Positions 50,501 through 60,512 of a stretch of DNA of 64,000 nucleotides are shown here, piece by piece (position 1 is the stretch's first letter; the number at the start of each line of letters is the position of its first letter). The translations under genes were made by a program, and so were the position numbers. The notes beneath the pieces are model-generated. The model was not told the DNA's origin and made no database searches. It saw only the letters and a list, made by a program, of their open reading frames with translations. Source of the DNA: VAZQ01 sp963725185. GTDB taxonomy: Bacteria > Pseudomonadota > Alphaproteobacteria > Rhizobiales > Xanthobacteraceae. Location: contig CAVRXO010000006.1 of assembly GCA_963725185.1 (NCBI GenBank), positions 2,480,001 through 2,544,000 of the forward strand. The letters are read 5' to 3'.

Positions 50501-53500
50501 ACCTTCACCAGCGCCGGCACGCAGACGATCGAAGGCAAGGGCAACGTCAGCTTCACGACCCTGACCACGACCGGGACCGGCGATGTGGATGTGACTTCCG
50601 ATACCGGCTCGATCATGGGCGGCACCATCCTGGCGGCCGGCAGCTCGACCCTCAAGGCAACCGCGAGCGGCCAAAGCATCAGCGGCGCGGCGGTGACCGC
50701 CACCGCGGGCCTGATCAGCATGCAGGCGGGCGGCGCCATCACCTGGACGGGTGCGCTTGCGGCCGGCACCACGGTCGGGGTCACCTCGACCGGCGGGGTG
50801 GTGACATTGAACAGCGTCATGAGCCCCGGCACACAGACGATCGAGGGCAACGGCAACGTGACGTTCACGAGACTGACCACGACCGGGACCGGCGACGTGG
50901 ACGTGACTTCCGATACGGGCTCCATCATCGGCGGAACCGTCGACGCGGCCGGCAGCTCGACCTTGAAGGCACTGACGGCCAGCCAAAGCATCGGCGGCAC
51001 GGCGGTCATCGCCACCGCGGGCCTGATCAGCATGAAGGCGGGCGGCGCCATCACCTGGACCGGCGTGCTTGCGGCCGACACCACGGTCGGCCTGACCTCG
51101 ACCGGCGGCGCGATCACGCTCGACATCGTCACCAGCGGCGGCACCCAGACGATCGAGGCCAACAACGACGTCGGCTTCACCAAGCTCAAGGCCACCGGCA
51201 TCCTGGGCGACGCCGGCGACATCGACGTCACGGCCGATACCGGGTCCGTCATCGGCGGCACCATCTTCGCCGCCGGCGGCTCGACCTTGAAGGCAGTGTC
51301 GGCCGGCCAAAGCATCACCGGCGCGGCGGTCAACGCCACCACGGGCCTGATCAGCATGCAGGCGGGCGGCGCCATCACCTGGACCGGCGCGCTTCAAGCC
51401 GGCACTACGGTCGGCCTGACCTCGACCGGCGGCGCGATCACGCTCGACACCGTCACCAGCGGCGGCACCCAGACGATCGAGGCCAAGAACGACGTCGACT
51501 TCACCACGCTGAAGGCCATCGGCATCCAGGGTGACGCCGGCGACATCGACGTCACGGCCGATACCGGCTCCATCATCGGCGGCACCATCCTGGCCGCCGG
51601 CGGCTCGACCTTGAAGGCAATGACGGCCGGCCAAAGCATCACCGGCGCGGCGGTGACCGCCACCAACGGCTTGATCAGCATGCAGGCAGGCGACGCCATC
51701 ACCTGGACCGGCGCGCTCCAAGCCGGCACCACGGTCGGCCTGACCTCGAGCGGCGGCACGATCACGCTCAACACCGTCACCAGCGCCGGCACCCAGACGA
51801 TCGAAGGCAACGGCGACGTGACGTTCACGACCCTGACCACGACCGGCACGGGCGACGTGGACGTGACTTCCGATACCGGCTCGGTCATCGGCGGCACCAT
51901 CCTGGCCGCCGGCGGCTCGACGCTGCGGGCAACCGCGAGCCGCCAAAGCATCACCGGCGCGGCAGTGACCGCCACCGCCGGCTTGATCAGCATGCAGGCG
52001 GGCGGTGCCATCACCTGGACCGGCGCGCTTCAAGCCGGCACCACGGCCGGCCTGACCTCGAGCGGCGGCACGATCACGCTCGACACCGTCACCAGCGGCG
52101 GCACCCAGACCATCGAGGCCAAGAACGACGTCGACTTCACCACGCTGAAGGCCACCGGCATCCTGGGCGACCCCGGCGACATCGACGTCACGGCCGATAC
52201 CGGCTCCGTCATCGGCGGCACCATCCTGGCGGCCGGCGGCTCGACGCTCAAGGCGACCGCAAGCGGCCAAAGCATCACCGGCGCGGCGGTCACCGCCACC
52301 AACGGCCTGATCAGCATGCAGGCAGGGGGCGCCATCACCTGGACCGGCGCGCTTCAAGCCGGCACCACGGTCGGGGTGACCTCGACCGGCGGCACGATCA
52401 CGGTCAACACAATCACCAGCGGCGGCACCCAGACCATCGAGGCCAAGAACGACGTCGACTTCACCACGCTGAAGGCCACCGGCATCCTGGCAGATCCCGG
52501 CGACATCGACGTCACGGCCGATACCGGCTCGGTCATCGGCGGCACCATCCTGGCCGCCGGCGGCTCGACCTTGAAGGCAATGACGGCCGGCCAAAGCATC
52601 ACCGGCGCGGCGGTCACCGCCACCAACGGCTTGATCAGCATGCAGGCGGGCGGCGCCATCACCTGGACCGGCGCGCTCCAGGCCGGCACCACGGTCGGCC
52701 TGACCTCGAGCGGCGGCACGATCACGCTCAACACCGTCACCAGCGCCGGCACCCAGACGATCGAAGGCAACGGCGACGTGACGTTCACGACCTTGACCAC
52801 GACCGGCACGGGCGACGTGGACGTGACTTCCGATACCGGCTCGGTCATCGGCGGCACCATCCTGGCGGCCGGCGGCTCGACGCTGCGGGCAACCGCGAGC
52901 GGCCAAAGCATCACCGGCGAGGCGGTCACCGCCACCGCGGGCCTGATCAGCATGCAGGCGGGCGGCGCCATCACCTGGACCGGCGCGCTTCAAGCCGGCA
53001 CCACCGTCGGCCTGACCTCGACCGGCGGCACGATCACGGTCAATACCGTCACCAGCGGCGGCAGCCAGACGCTCGAGGCCAAGAACGACGTCGACTTCAC
53101 CACGCTGAAGGCCATCGGCATCCAGGGCGGCGATGCCGGCAATATCGACCTCACGGCCGATACCGGCGCGATCGCGGGCCGCACCACCGGGCCCAATCCT
53201 GACGGCTCGATCAACGCGCACGGCAGCAGCACGCTCAGCGCCGTCTCCGGCAGCATCACGGGCAACGCCGTCACGGCGAGCACCGGTTCGCTCGGCATGC
53301 AGGCCGGCGGCGCCATCACCTGGGGTGCGCTCCAGGCCGGCACCACGGTCGGGGTGACCTCGACCGGCGGCACGATCACGCTCAACACCGTCACCAGCGG
53401 CGGCACCCAGACGATCGAAGCCAAGACCGACGTCGACTTCACCACGCTGACCGCGACCGGCATCCAGGGCGATGCCGGCGACATCGACGTCACGGCCGAT

Positions 53501-55690
53501 GCGGGCTCCGTCACCGGCGGCACCATCCTGGCGGCCGGCGGCTCGACCCTGCGGGCGACCGCGAGCGGCCAAAGCATCACCGGCGCGGCGGTCACCGCCA
53601 CCAACGGCCTGATCAGCATGAAGGCGGGCGGCGCCATCACCTGGACGGGCGCGCTTCAAGCCGGCACCACGGTCGGCGTGACCTCGACCGGCGGCACGAT
53701 CACGGTCAACACAATCACCAGCGGCGGCACCCAGACGCTGGAGGCCAAAAACGACGTCGACTTCACCACGCTGACGGCGAGCGGCATCCCGGGCGATGCC
53801 GGCAACATCGACCTCACGGCCGACACCGGCTCGATCATGGGCACCACGATCACGGCCGCCGCGCAGGCGACGCTCACCGCATTCAAGGTCATCAATGGGC
53901 AGAGCCTCGCGACCGGCACCTTCGCCAAGCTCACGGCGGGCGGCGCCATCAATTGGGCGAGCATCGAGGCCGGCACGACCGTAACGGCGACCTCGACCGG
54001 CGGCACGATCACGCTCGGCACCGTCACCAGCGGCGGCACTCAGACCATCGAGGCCAAGAACGACGTCGACTTCACCACGCTGACGGCCACCGGCATTCCG
54101 GGCGATGCCGGCAATATCGAGGTCACGGCCGACACCGGCTCGATCATGGGCACCACGGTCACGGCCGCCGCGCAGGCGACGCTCACCGCATTCAAGGTCA
54201 TCAATGGGCAGAGCCTCACGACCGGCACCTTCGCCAAGCTCACGGCGGGCAGCGCGCTCAATTGGACGAGCATCGGGGCCGGCACGACCGTAACGGCGAC
54301 CTCGACCGGCGGCACGATCACGCTCGGCACCGTCACCAGCGGCGGCAGCCAGACGCTCGAGGCCAAGAACGACGTCGACTTCACCACGCTGACCGCGACC
54401 GGCATCCCGGGCGACGCCGGCAATATCGACGTCACGGCCGACACCGGCTCGATCATGGGCACCACGGTCACGGCCGCCGCGCAGGCGACGCTCACCGCAT
54501 TCCAGATCATCAATGGGCAGAGCCTCACGACCGGCACTTTCGCCAAGCTCACGGCGGGCGGCACGCTCGACTGGTCGAGCATCCAGGCCGGCACCACGGT
54601 GCAGGCTCATTCGACCGGCGGGAGCGCGACCTTCGGCACCGTCGTCAGCGGCGGCACCCAGACGCTGCGGGCCGCCAACGACCTCGTCTTCACGCAGCTC
54701 ACCACCACCGGCATTGCAGGCGATGCGGGCGACGTGAACCTCACCTCGGACCAGGGCGCCGTCCGCGGCGGCTCGATCAGCGCCAACGGCAACGTGAACG
54801 AGACCGGCAACGGCCTGTTCTTCGATGCGATCGGCGCCGGCGCGAACGTGACCTTGATCTCGCTCGGATCGATCCAGGGCCAGCTGGTCAACGCCGCCGG
54901 GTCGCTGCTGGTGACCGCCACCGGCCCGGGCGCGTCGGTGCAGATCGCCAACATGAGCGCGAGCCAGACGACGCTGCAATCGCAAGGGCTATTGTCGTTC
55001 GCCAACATGAATGTCGGCAGCAGCGCCAATCTGGGCGCCGACCAGATCGTCGGCAACATCACCCATGCGGGCACTACGCCGCTGTCGCTCAATATCACCG
55101 GCTGGCAGGGCGGCGTCGCCACCCTGGTGATGCTGAACATCGATCCGCTCGCCGCGCTCAACTTTGGCACGCTGTGGGCCGTGGATGCCACGGTGGTCAC
55201 GGATGCCCCGATCGTGACCATCGCCAACGGCTTTGTTCCGGGCAGCATGACGTTGACGATGGCGGAGAAGACGCTGTTCCTCAACGACCGGACCTCGCTG
55301 CCGACGTCGGGCTCGAACGTGCAAATGTTCACCCTGCAGGACGCCTTCACGCTCGTCCAGGACGGCACCGCCACCTGGACCAATGCCTATGTGGTCCAGT
55401 TCCAGCCGGGCTCCTCCATAACCGCCTATCTGGGGCCCGATGTGCTGCTCGGCACCAGCCTGGTCGACGATCTTCCGCGCGCCGCCCGCGACGGCGATCC
55501 CGACCTGCTCACCGCCGATGCACAGAGCACCGCGCAGACCTCGCAGAGCGACGCGGACGGCTTCGAGCACCCGCACCGGCGCCCCGCGGTCGAGAAGCTC
55601 GGCAACGGTCCGGCTGTAGAATCTCGGCCCGGGCCCCTTGAAGAAGAAGCGGGCGCAACGATAAGCTCAGTCAGCTGGGGTGGGGTTTGA
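35563..55690 (+). CDS. Giant TpsA filamentous adhesin (LktA/FxxPxG family), one frame break
   Basis: The ATG at 35563 (in-frame GTG at 35557) begins a signal peptide ending SLAWA and the TPS secretion domain (GNTVNLQVPNSSRNLINIVR, NGSIGGNVYFADPYGMVVGKSG), with the FADPYG motif of LktA-type filamentous adhesins. The frame runs to about 42675 and resumes one base later to the stop at 55688. Deleting one G in GTCGGGA (42676-42679) restores a protein of 6,708 residues. It consists almost entirely of Gly/Ser/Thr/Ala/Asn-rich beta-helix repeats, with a 104/108-residue array at 50.4-54.7 kb. Cysteine pairs occur near 46260, 46511-46522 and 47480. The C-terminus is polar, with no barrel. TpsB follows, so it is secreted by that partner. 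The function is presumably adhesion or aggregation. Confidence 0.88.
50440..54730 (+). repeat. Tandem array of about 14 coding repeats (312/324-base units)
   Basis: Units of 104 and 108 codons with the frame QAGTTVG[LV]TS[ST]GG, then TQTIEAKNDVDFTTL, DVTADTGS[IV]IGGTILAAGGSTLKA and SITGAAVTATNGLISMQAG, repeat head-to-tail inside tpsA. The period alternates between 312 and 324 bases. The last three or four units are a divergent form (AQATLTAFKVINGQSLTTGTFAKLTAG). The unit at about 51718-52037 recurs almost unchanged at 52678-52997, a higher-order shift of 960 bases (312+324+324). Confidence 0.9.
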
Positions 55691-55796
55691 GTGGGGGAAG
55701 TGGTGAGGCGACTTGGCGGCGGCACGCATCATTGCGCCGGTCCTTCGCCGGACCGCAGCCGAGTACGACTCGGTCGCGGTGCGGCAAGTCCGCGCG

Positions 55797-56054
55797 ATGC
55801 CGACGGGCTGGTTGCTGGCGCTGCTGACGGTTTTCCCGGGATCGATTTGGCCCGGCGCGGCGCAGACCTCCATGGCGCCGGCGCTTGTCCCGAATGCGGT
55901 GCTGCAGGAAAATCAGCGCGCCCAGGAGCTCATGGAGCGCGCGACCGCGCCGCCGCGGCTGCAGGGCCCCGCGGTCGTGCAGCATGGGAAGTCCCCGCCG
56001 GTTCGATTGCCACCACCGACACCGCATCGTCATCCACGACATCGCGAGCGCTGA
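55797..56054 (+). pseudogene. Duplicated N-terminal stub of a TpsB transporter
   Basis: The ATG at 55797 gives MPTGWLLALLTVFPGSIWPG (a signal peptide) followed by AQTSMAPALVPNAVLQENQRAQ and APPRLQGPAVVQ, then a random tail to the stop. This parallels the N-terminus of the intact TpsB downstream (AQTSPATVPSGVLEQNRRNQ, APPPQKGPAVT). Only the linker survives; the POTRA and barrel parts are missing. It is a relic of a tandem duplication or of a replaced TpsB gene. Confidence 0.65.
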
Positions 56055-57721
56055 TCGGTGCGATTACGCGGCTACAGGCCTTCGCGGTCGCCACAGCCCT
56101 GCTGACGGCGGCAAGCGGGGTTCTCACGTCCTCCGCGTGGGCGCAGACTTCGCCGGCAACCGTTCCCAGCGGGGTGCTCGAGCAGAACCGCCGCAACCAG
56201 GAGCGGATCGAGCAGCAGCAGGCCCCCCCGCCGCAGAAAGGGCCGGCCGTGACGGCGCCAGCACCGCCGCTGAGCGAGGTGTCGCCGCCGGGCGGTCCCA
56301 AATTCCTGCTCAAGAGCGTCGAATTCGATCCGTCCGCCTTCCTGAGCAAGGCCGAATTGGATGCGATCGCGGCTCCCTACGTGGGACACAAGGTCGACCT
56401 TTCGGCGGTGCAGAGCATCGTCAAGGCGGTCAACGACCTTTACGACAGTCGCGGCATCGTTACCGCGAGCGCCGTGCTGCCGCCGCAGAATTTGCAGGAC
56501 GGAACCCTCCATATCAACCTCGTCGAGGGCAAGCTCGGCGAGATCAAGGTGGACGGCGCCAAGATCAATTCGCCCGATTACATCAAGGGCAGCATCGGCC
56601 AGAAGCCTGGCGAGGTGCTCGACGACAACATGCTCAAGCAGCGCGTCGCGGCGTTCAACTGGACAAACGACGCGCAGATCCGCGCGCTGCTGCAGCCGGG
56701 TGCTCAATTCGGCCAGACCGACGTCGTGCTCGGCGTGACCGAGCCGGCGAGCGACACGCTGCAGGTCTTCGCCGACAACCAGGGCGTGGCATCCACGGGC
56801 GCGGTCGAAGGCGGCGTCTACTACCGCAAATACGGGCTGTTCGGCGTCGACGACCGCCTCACCTTCTACGGCACTCACTCGGAGGACAACGGCAGCGATG
56901 CCGGCAACCTCTCCTACAATTTCCCGGTCGACCATAGCGGCGGCCGGATCGGCGTGAGCTATTCGGGTTCGGTGATCAAGATCATCGAAGGGCCGTTCCA
57001 GCCGCTCGACGTCACCGGCACCTCCCAGATCAGCACTGCCAGTTTCAGCCACCCGCTGTGGGCTGACGACATCTGGCTCCTGCTCGGCAATTTCTCCGAG
57101 TCCTACGGGCTCTCGACCTCCGACCAAGGCCCGGTGTCGATCCTGAACGATCGCACCTGGAAGGAGACGCCAGGCATCACGTTCGCGCGGCGGGCGGAAG
57201 ATGTCTCCTTTTCGATCACGCCCGCGGTGTCGTTCGCTCATTCGATGCTCGCCAGCACCGGCGGCATCCAGGACTACGTGCTCTACAACGGCACCGGCAA
57301 CGGCAGCGTGCAGCTGCCGCATGATTTCTTCGCAACGTTCAGCGGCGCCTACCAAATGGCCACGCAGCAAGTCCTGCCCGGCGACCAGCTGTTCCAGATC
57401 GGCGGGCCGACCACCGTGCGCGGCTATCCGACCAACTCGGCCGCCGGCTACAGCGGCTATTATGTAAATCTGGAGCTGCACCGGGCGTGGTCAGGCCCGC
57501 TCGCCGGCTTGGACACTTTCGCGCTGCTCGACGCCGGCAGCGTCTGGGCGGTGGATCCGCGCGTCACCACCATGACCTCGGCCGGCGTCGGCGTGCGCTG
57601 GACCATGGCGAACCGCCTCACCAGCGAGGTGACCGCCGCCTTTCCGCTGCGCCAATCCGTCGATCCGCAGTCGTATTACGCGCTCTATTTCAAGGTCACC
57701 GGACACCTGCTGGGGCCGTGA
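56051..57721 (+). CDS. TpsB outer-membrane transporter (ShlB/FhaC/HecB family)
   Basis: The frame encodes a signal peptide (QAFAVATALLTAASGVLTSSAWA) and a mature protein of about 526 residues. A Gln/Pro linker is followed by POTRA domains (FLLKSVEFDPSAFLSKAELDAIAAPYVG, RGIVTASAVLPPQNLQDGTLHINLVEGKLG), then a 16-strand barrel with the conserved L6 motif TTVRGYPTNS and the final strand YYALYFKVTGHLLGP. This is the two-partner secretion exporter for the giant adhesin that ends 360 bases upstream. No ATG, GTG or TTG is present in frame near the signal. A CTG at 56051 is the best placed codon, so either a rare start or an upstream frame break is involved. Confidence 0.85.
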   Translation: MIGAITRLQAFAVATALLTAASGVLTSSAWAQTSPATVPSGVLEQNRRNQERIEQQQAPPPQKGPAVTAPAPPLSEVSPPGGPKFLLKSVEFDPSAFLSKAELDAIAAPYVGHKVDLSAVQSIVKAVNDLYDSRGIVTASAVLPPQNLQDGTLHINLVEGKLGEIKVDGAKINSPDYIKGSIGQKPGEVLDDNMLKQRVAAFNWTNDAQIRALLQPGAQFGQTDVVLGVTEPASDTLQVFADNQGVASTGAVEGGVYYRKYGLFGVDDRLTFYGTHSEDNGSDAGNLSYNFPVDHSGGRIGVSYSGSVIKIIEGPFQPLDVTGTSQISTASFSHPLWADDIWLLLGNFSESYGLSTSDQGPVSILNDRTWKETPGITFARRAEDVSFSITPAVSFAHSMLASTGGIQDYVLYNGTGNGSVQLPHDFFATFSGAYQMATQQVLPGDQLFQIGGPTTVRGYPTNSAAGYSGYYVNLELHRAWSGPLAGLDTFALLDAGSVWAVDPRVTTMTSAGVGVRWTMANRLTSEVTAAFPLRQSVDPQSYYALYFKVTGHLLGP

Positions 57722-57823
57722 GCGGCAGCAACCTCGAATGGCGGCTTGGCGGGTCGGTCTTGTTGTGGCGAAAGGCGTCCCCCTTCGGCTTGCGCGGAAG
57801 GGGGACAAGCGAGGATGCGAGGC

Positions 57824-59698
57824 TTATTGCGGGCCCGCCTCTGCCTTGAGTCCCTGCAGATCGGCTTCGCTGCGCAACGTCATGACCGCGACCTTGCGGC
57901 CGCGGAAATAGGGCAGCACCACCTGGGTCGGCTGGCCGTCGCGCTCCAGTAGCGACACGTAGCGCGGCTCGGCGCCGCGCGTCGGCAGATCGAACGCCGT
58001 CCAAGTCGCGGTCTTGGGATCGTAGCGCATCACCCGGTCCGCGCCCCAGATGTTGGTCCAGGCGTCGTGGTTGCGGTCGACCGCCACATGATAGGGCTGC
58101 TGCTGGCCGGGCAGCGGCACGTAGGTCGTGGCATGCGTATGGGTGTCGATGCGGGCCAAGTTGGCGCCCCAGGAATTGCCGACCCACAGCACGTCCGCGT
58201 TCTTGTCGGTGCCCATGCGGCGCGGCCCCTGCGCCCACGGCAGCGGCGAGTTGAAATCGGGCTGGCTGTAGGTCTCGTAGAACTTGCGCTCGTCCGCGGT
58301 GAGGCGATCGGCCTCGCTCTGGATCGGGGCCAGCTTGATCTCCGACGCCTTTCCGGTCGCGCCGTTGCCGACCCCGACGGTGTCGAGCACCATCTCGGCC
58401 CAATAGCCGTTGCCGTCACGATCGGCTGCGGCCCCGTAGGTCACGCCGGTGCCGTTCGGCGTCTTGTAGGTGACCGACTTGAACTCGGCGAATGTTTGCG
58501 TCTTCGGATCGAAGCGCAGCGCGCCGTCCGGCGACGACGACCAGATCATGCCCTTGCCGTCGTAGTCGACAGTGGTGGCCCCGCCGGTCGGCGACATTCC
58601 GGTCGGCGGCAGGAACACGTCGATCTTCTCGGTCTTGGGATCGAGCCGGCCGAGGCCGCCGCGGCCCGGATTGACGTTGAACCAGATGATGCCGTCGGGA
58701 TCGCGCGTCATGCCATGAGCGCCGGCCGCAAGGCCGTTGGAGCCGGGCACCTTGAGGAGCCTGACCTCGCCGGTCTTGCTGTCGATCCTGCCGATGGTGG
58801 TGCGCTTGTTGGGAATGTTGCAGGTGAACCAGACGTTGCCGGACAGGTCGAGCCAGGCGTCATGCACGCCCCAGCCGGGGATCAGGATCGAGGGCGTGCC
58901 GAGCGACCAATCGCTGCCGTCGTTCTGGACGAAGTTGGCCGGCAGGGCGACGTCCGGATCGAGCGGCATGTCGTATTCCCGCACCACGGCGCGCGCGGGT
59001 TCGCCGGTCGGGCGCGGCTCGAGCTTGACCTGCATGGAGCTCTGGCCCGGGCCGCGCGCCCGCGCCAGATAGGCCGCGAGCTCCTTCTGGTGGAAGTCGA
59101 GGATGCCGGATGGCGGGCGTTCCTTGCCGACATAGACGCCGTAGACGTTGACGTTCTTCATCAGCTCGATGATGGCGTTCCAGCCCGCTTCGTCGAACCG
59201 GTGCTGCAGCGGAAAGCTCGCCGTGTGGCAACCGGTGCAGACGGTGCGCACGATCCGCTTCATGCGCGCCTCGTCCTGCGTCGCCTCGGGCAGGGCTGCG
59301 AGCACCAGATTGCCCGGAAGCTGCCTGAAGGTCTCTTCGGGGTCGCTCATGGGGGCAAGCGCGAAGTCCTGCTTGCGGTTGGCCGCAAGATCGACCTTGC
59401 CCTTGGCGGTCTGGTAGCTCAGCGCCTGCGCCCATACCCGATATTTGCCGGCCGGCAGCGGCGGAAAGTAGTAGTTGCCGGTTTCGTCGCTGAACACGGT
59501 CGTGGTGACGGTGCCGCCTTCGGGCTTGGCCGACACGGTGACGCCGCTCATGGCCGCGCCGGCCAAGGATTTGATCATGCCGCTCAAGTTCTGGTCCGCG
59601 GCGCGCGCCGGCATCACGGCGGCCAGCGCCACGACCGCGACGGCGGCAAGACGATTGACCGAATGATTACCCAATGTGAGACCCTGTGCGTATCGCAT
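57824..59698 (-). CDS. Exported haem/beta-propeller protein (CarboxypepD_reg-like, cyt c, Vgb-like)
   Basis: The product is 624 residues with a signal peptide (LAAVAVVALAAVMPARA). Domains in order are a carboxypeptidase-regulatory-like beta-sandwich (about 38-115, LSGMIKSLAGAAMSGVTVSA, GNYYFPPLPAGKYRVWAQ), a haem-binding stretch with CTGCH (about 155), and a virginiamycin-B-lyase-like six- or seven-bladed propeller (HDAWLDLSGNVWFTCN, GMTRDPDGIIWFNVN, HVAVDRNHDAWTNIWGADR). The combination suggests a periplasmic redox or binding protein rather than a lyase; the antibiotic-lyase active site was not identified. The monohaem cytochrome lies 35 bases upstream and is likely in the same operon. Confidence 0.8.
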   Translation of the reverse strand: MRYAQGLTLGNHSVNRLAAVAVVALAAVMPARAADQNLSGMIKSLAGAAMSGVTVSAKPEGGTVTTTVFSDETGNYYFPPLPAGKYRVWAQALSYQTAKGKVDLAANRKQDFALAPMSDPEETFRQLPGNLVLAALPEATQDEARMKRIVRTVCTGCHTASFPLQHRFDEAGWNAIIELMKNVNVYGVYVGKERPPSGILDFHQKELAAYLARARGPGQSSMQVKLEPRPTGEPARAVVREYDMPLDPDVALPANFVQNDGSDWSLGTPSILIPGWGVHDAWLDLSGNVWFTCNIPNKRTTIGRIDSKTGEVRLLKVPGSNGLAAGAHGMTRDPDGIIWFNVNPGRGGLGRLDPKTEKIDVFLPPTGMSPTGGATTVDYDGKGMIWSSSPDGALRFDPKTQTFAEFKSVTYKTPNGTGVTYGAAADRDGNGYWAEMVLDTVGVGNGATGKASEIKLAPIQSEADRLTADERKFYETYSQPDFNSPLPWAQGPRRMGTDKNADVLWVGNSWGANLARIDTHTHATTYVPLPGQQQPYHVAVDRNHDAWTNIWGADRVMRYDPKTATWTAFDLPTRGAEPRYVSLLERDGQPTQVVLPYFRGRKVAVMTLRSEADLQGLKAEAGPQ

Positions 59699-59733
59699 GG
59701 CGTTTCTCCGTTGGTCCGATCGCTGACGACTTT

Positions 59734-60081
59734 CTATTGCGCGGATGCCGAGGGTGCCGGCACCGTCTTGAGATAGGCGACGATCGCGTCGATCTCGGCG
59801 GGCGCGAATGAGTATTTGAAACCCGGCATCCGCGGCGTGCCGTTGGCGATGAAATCGTGCAAGGCGCGGTCATCGCCGCCGAGCGACTGCTTGGACAGGA
59901 CCGGGCCGTATTGCGGGCTCGTCAGCAGCGGCTTGGTGTGGCAAACGCGGCAGTGCTGGTTGAACAGCCCCATCCCCTGCGTCTGCTGGTCGCCCGCGCT
60001 CTGGGCCGATGCCGCGAGCGGCAAGCCCGCGCACAGCGTTCCGGCGAGCAGCATGGCGGCACGCTTCACCGCGCTCCTCAT
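59734..60081 (-). CDS. Small monohaem cytochrome c
   Basis: The product is 115 residues from the start at 60081 (GGAGGA upstream), with a signal peptide (MRSAVKRAAMLLAGTLCAGLPLAASA). CRVCH binds haem and TPRMPGF supplies the Met ligand before the C-terminal helix (FAPAEIDAIVAYLKTVP), a class I cytochrome c. It is the first gene of a pair with the haem/propeller gene and probably passes electrons to or from it in the periplasm. Confidence 0.87.
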   Translation of the reverse strand: MRSAVKRAAMLLAGTLCAGLPLAASAQSAGDQQTQGMGLFNQHCRVCHTKPLLTSPQYGPVLSKQSLGGDDRALHDFIANGTPRMPGFKYSFAPAEIDAIVAYLKTVPAPSASAQ

Positions 60082-60512
60082 GACGTCCTCCGCGGTCGTT
60101 GATGCCTTGGTGGCTTCTTCCCGCCAGAATGTGCCTTTTCGACGTTGCGGGCAAGGCGGGCGGCCACCCGCGAAGGTTGCCAGTGGAGTGCGGCGTGTGT
60201 TCCGCCGAGCGCTTTCCGGGCTCTGCTCGGTGTGCCGCGTATAATTTGCGTAAATCGACAGGGCCTGTGGGCGAGCTCCGTGAACGCATCCAATCATCAA
60301 ACCGCAAGGCGCGAAAATATTTGGCGGGCGAAGCCTGCATTTTGGGCTATGAAACTTGCGTGGCAGGGATACTCCTACGGGGCTACCAAGCTTGGAAAAA
60401 ATTGGCTCTTATGCGCGGTCGGGCGGGGTGATCACGACGATCAACCAAGGTGCACTGCGTGCCGATGGCGGCCGATCCGCCGCGGCGGCCACCCTCGGGG
60501 GGAAATTATCAG
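60082..60512. other. Divergent promoter region of about 430 bases
   Basis: It lies between the cytochrome gene and the third RND pump. No ORF is credible. The right third is A/T-richer (AAAATATTTGG, GGAAAAAATTGG) and probably holds the pump promoter. No operator could be recognised. Confidence 0.4.

Noticed and set aside
50440..54730. CRISPR array
   Set aside because: The repeats are 312-324 bases, in frame and protein-coding, with no short repeat/unique spacer alternation.
44078..54985. A 3,635-residue ORF antisense to the giant adhesin
   Set aside because: It is the complement of a repetitive GC-rich gene, dominated by Gly-Asp-Ala-Arg patterns. It has no signal, domain or ribosome-binding site.
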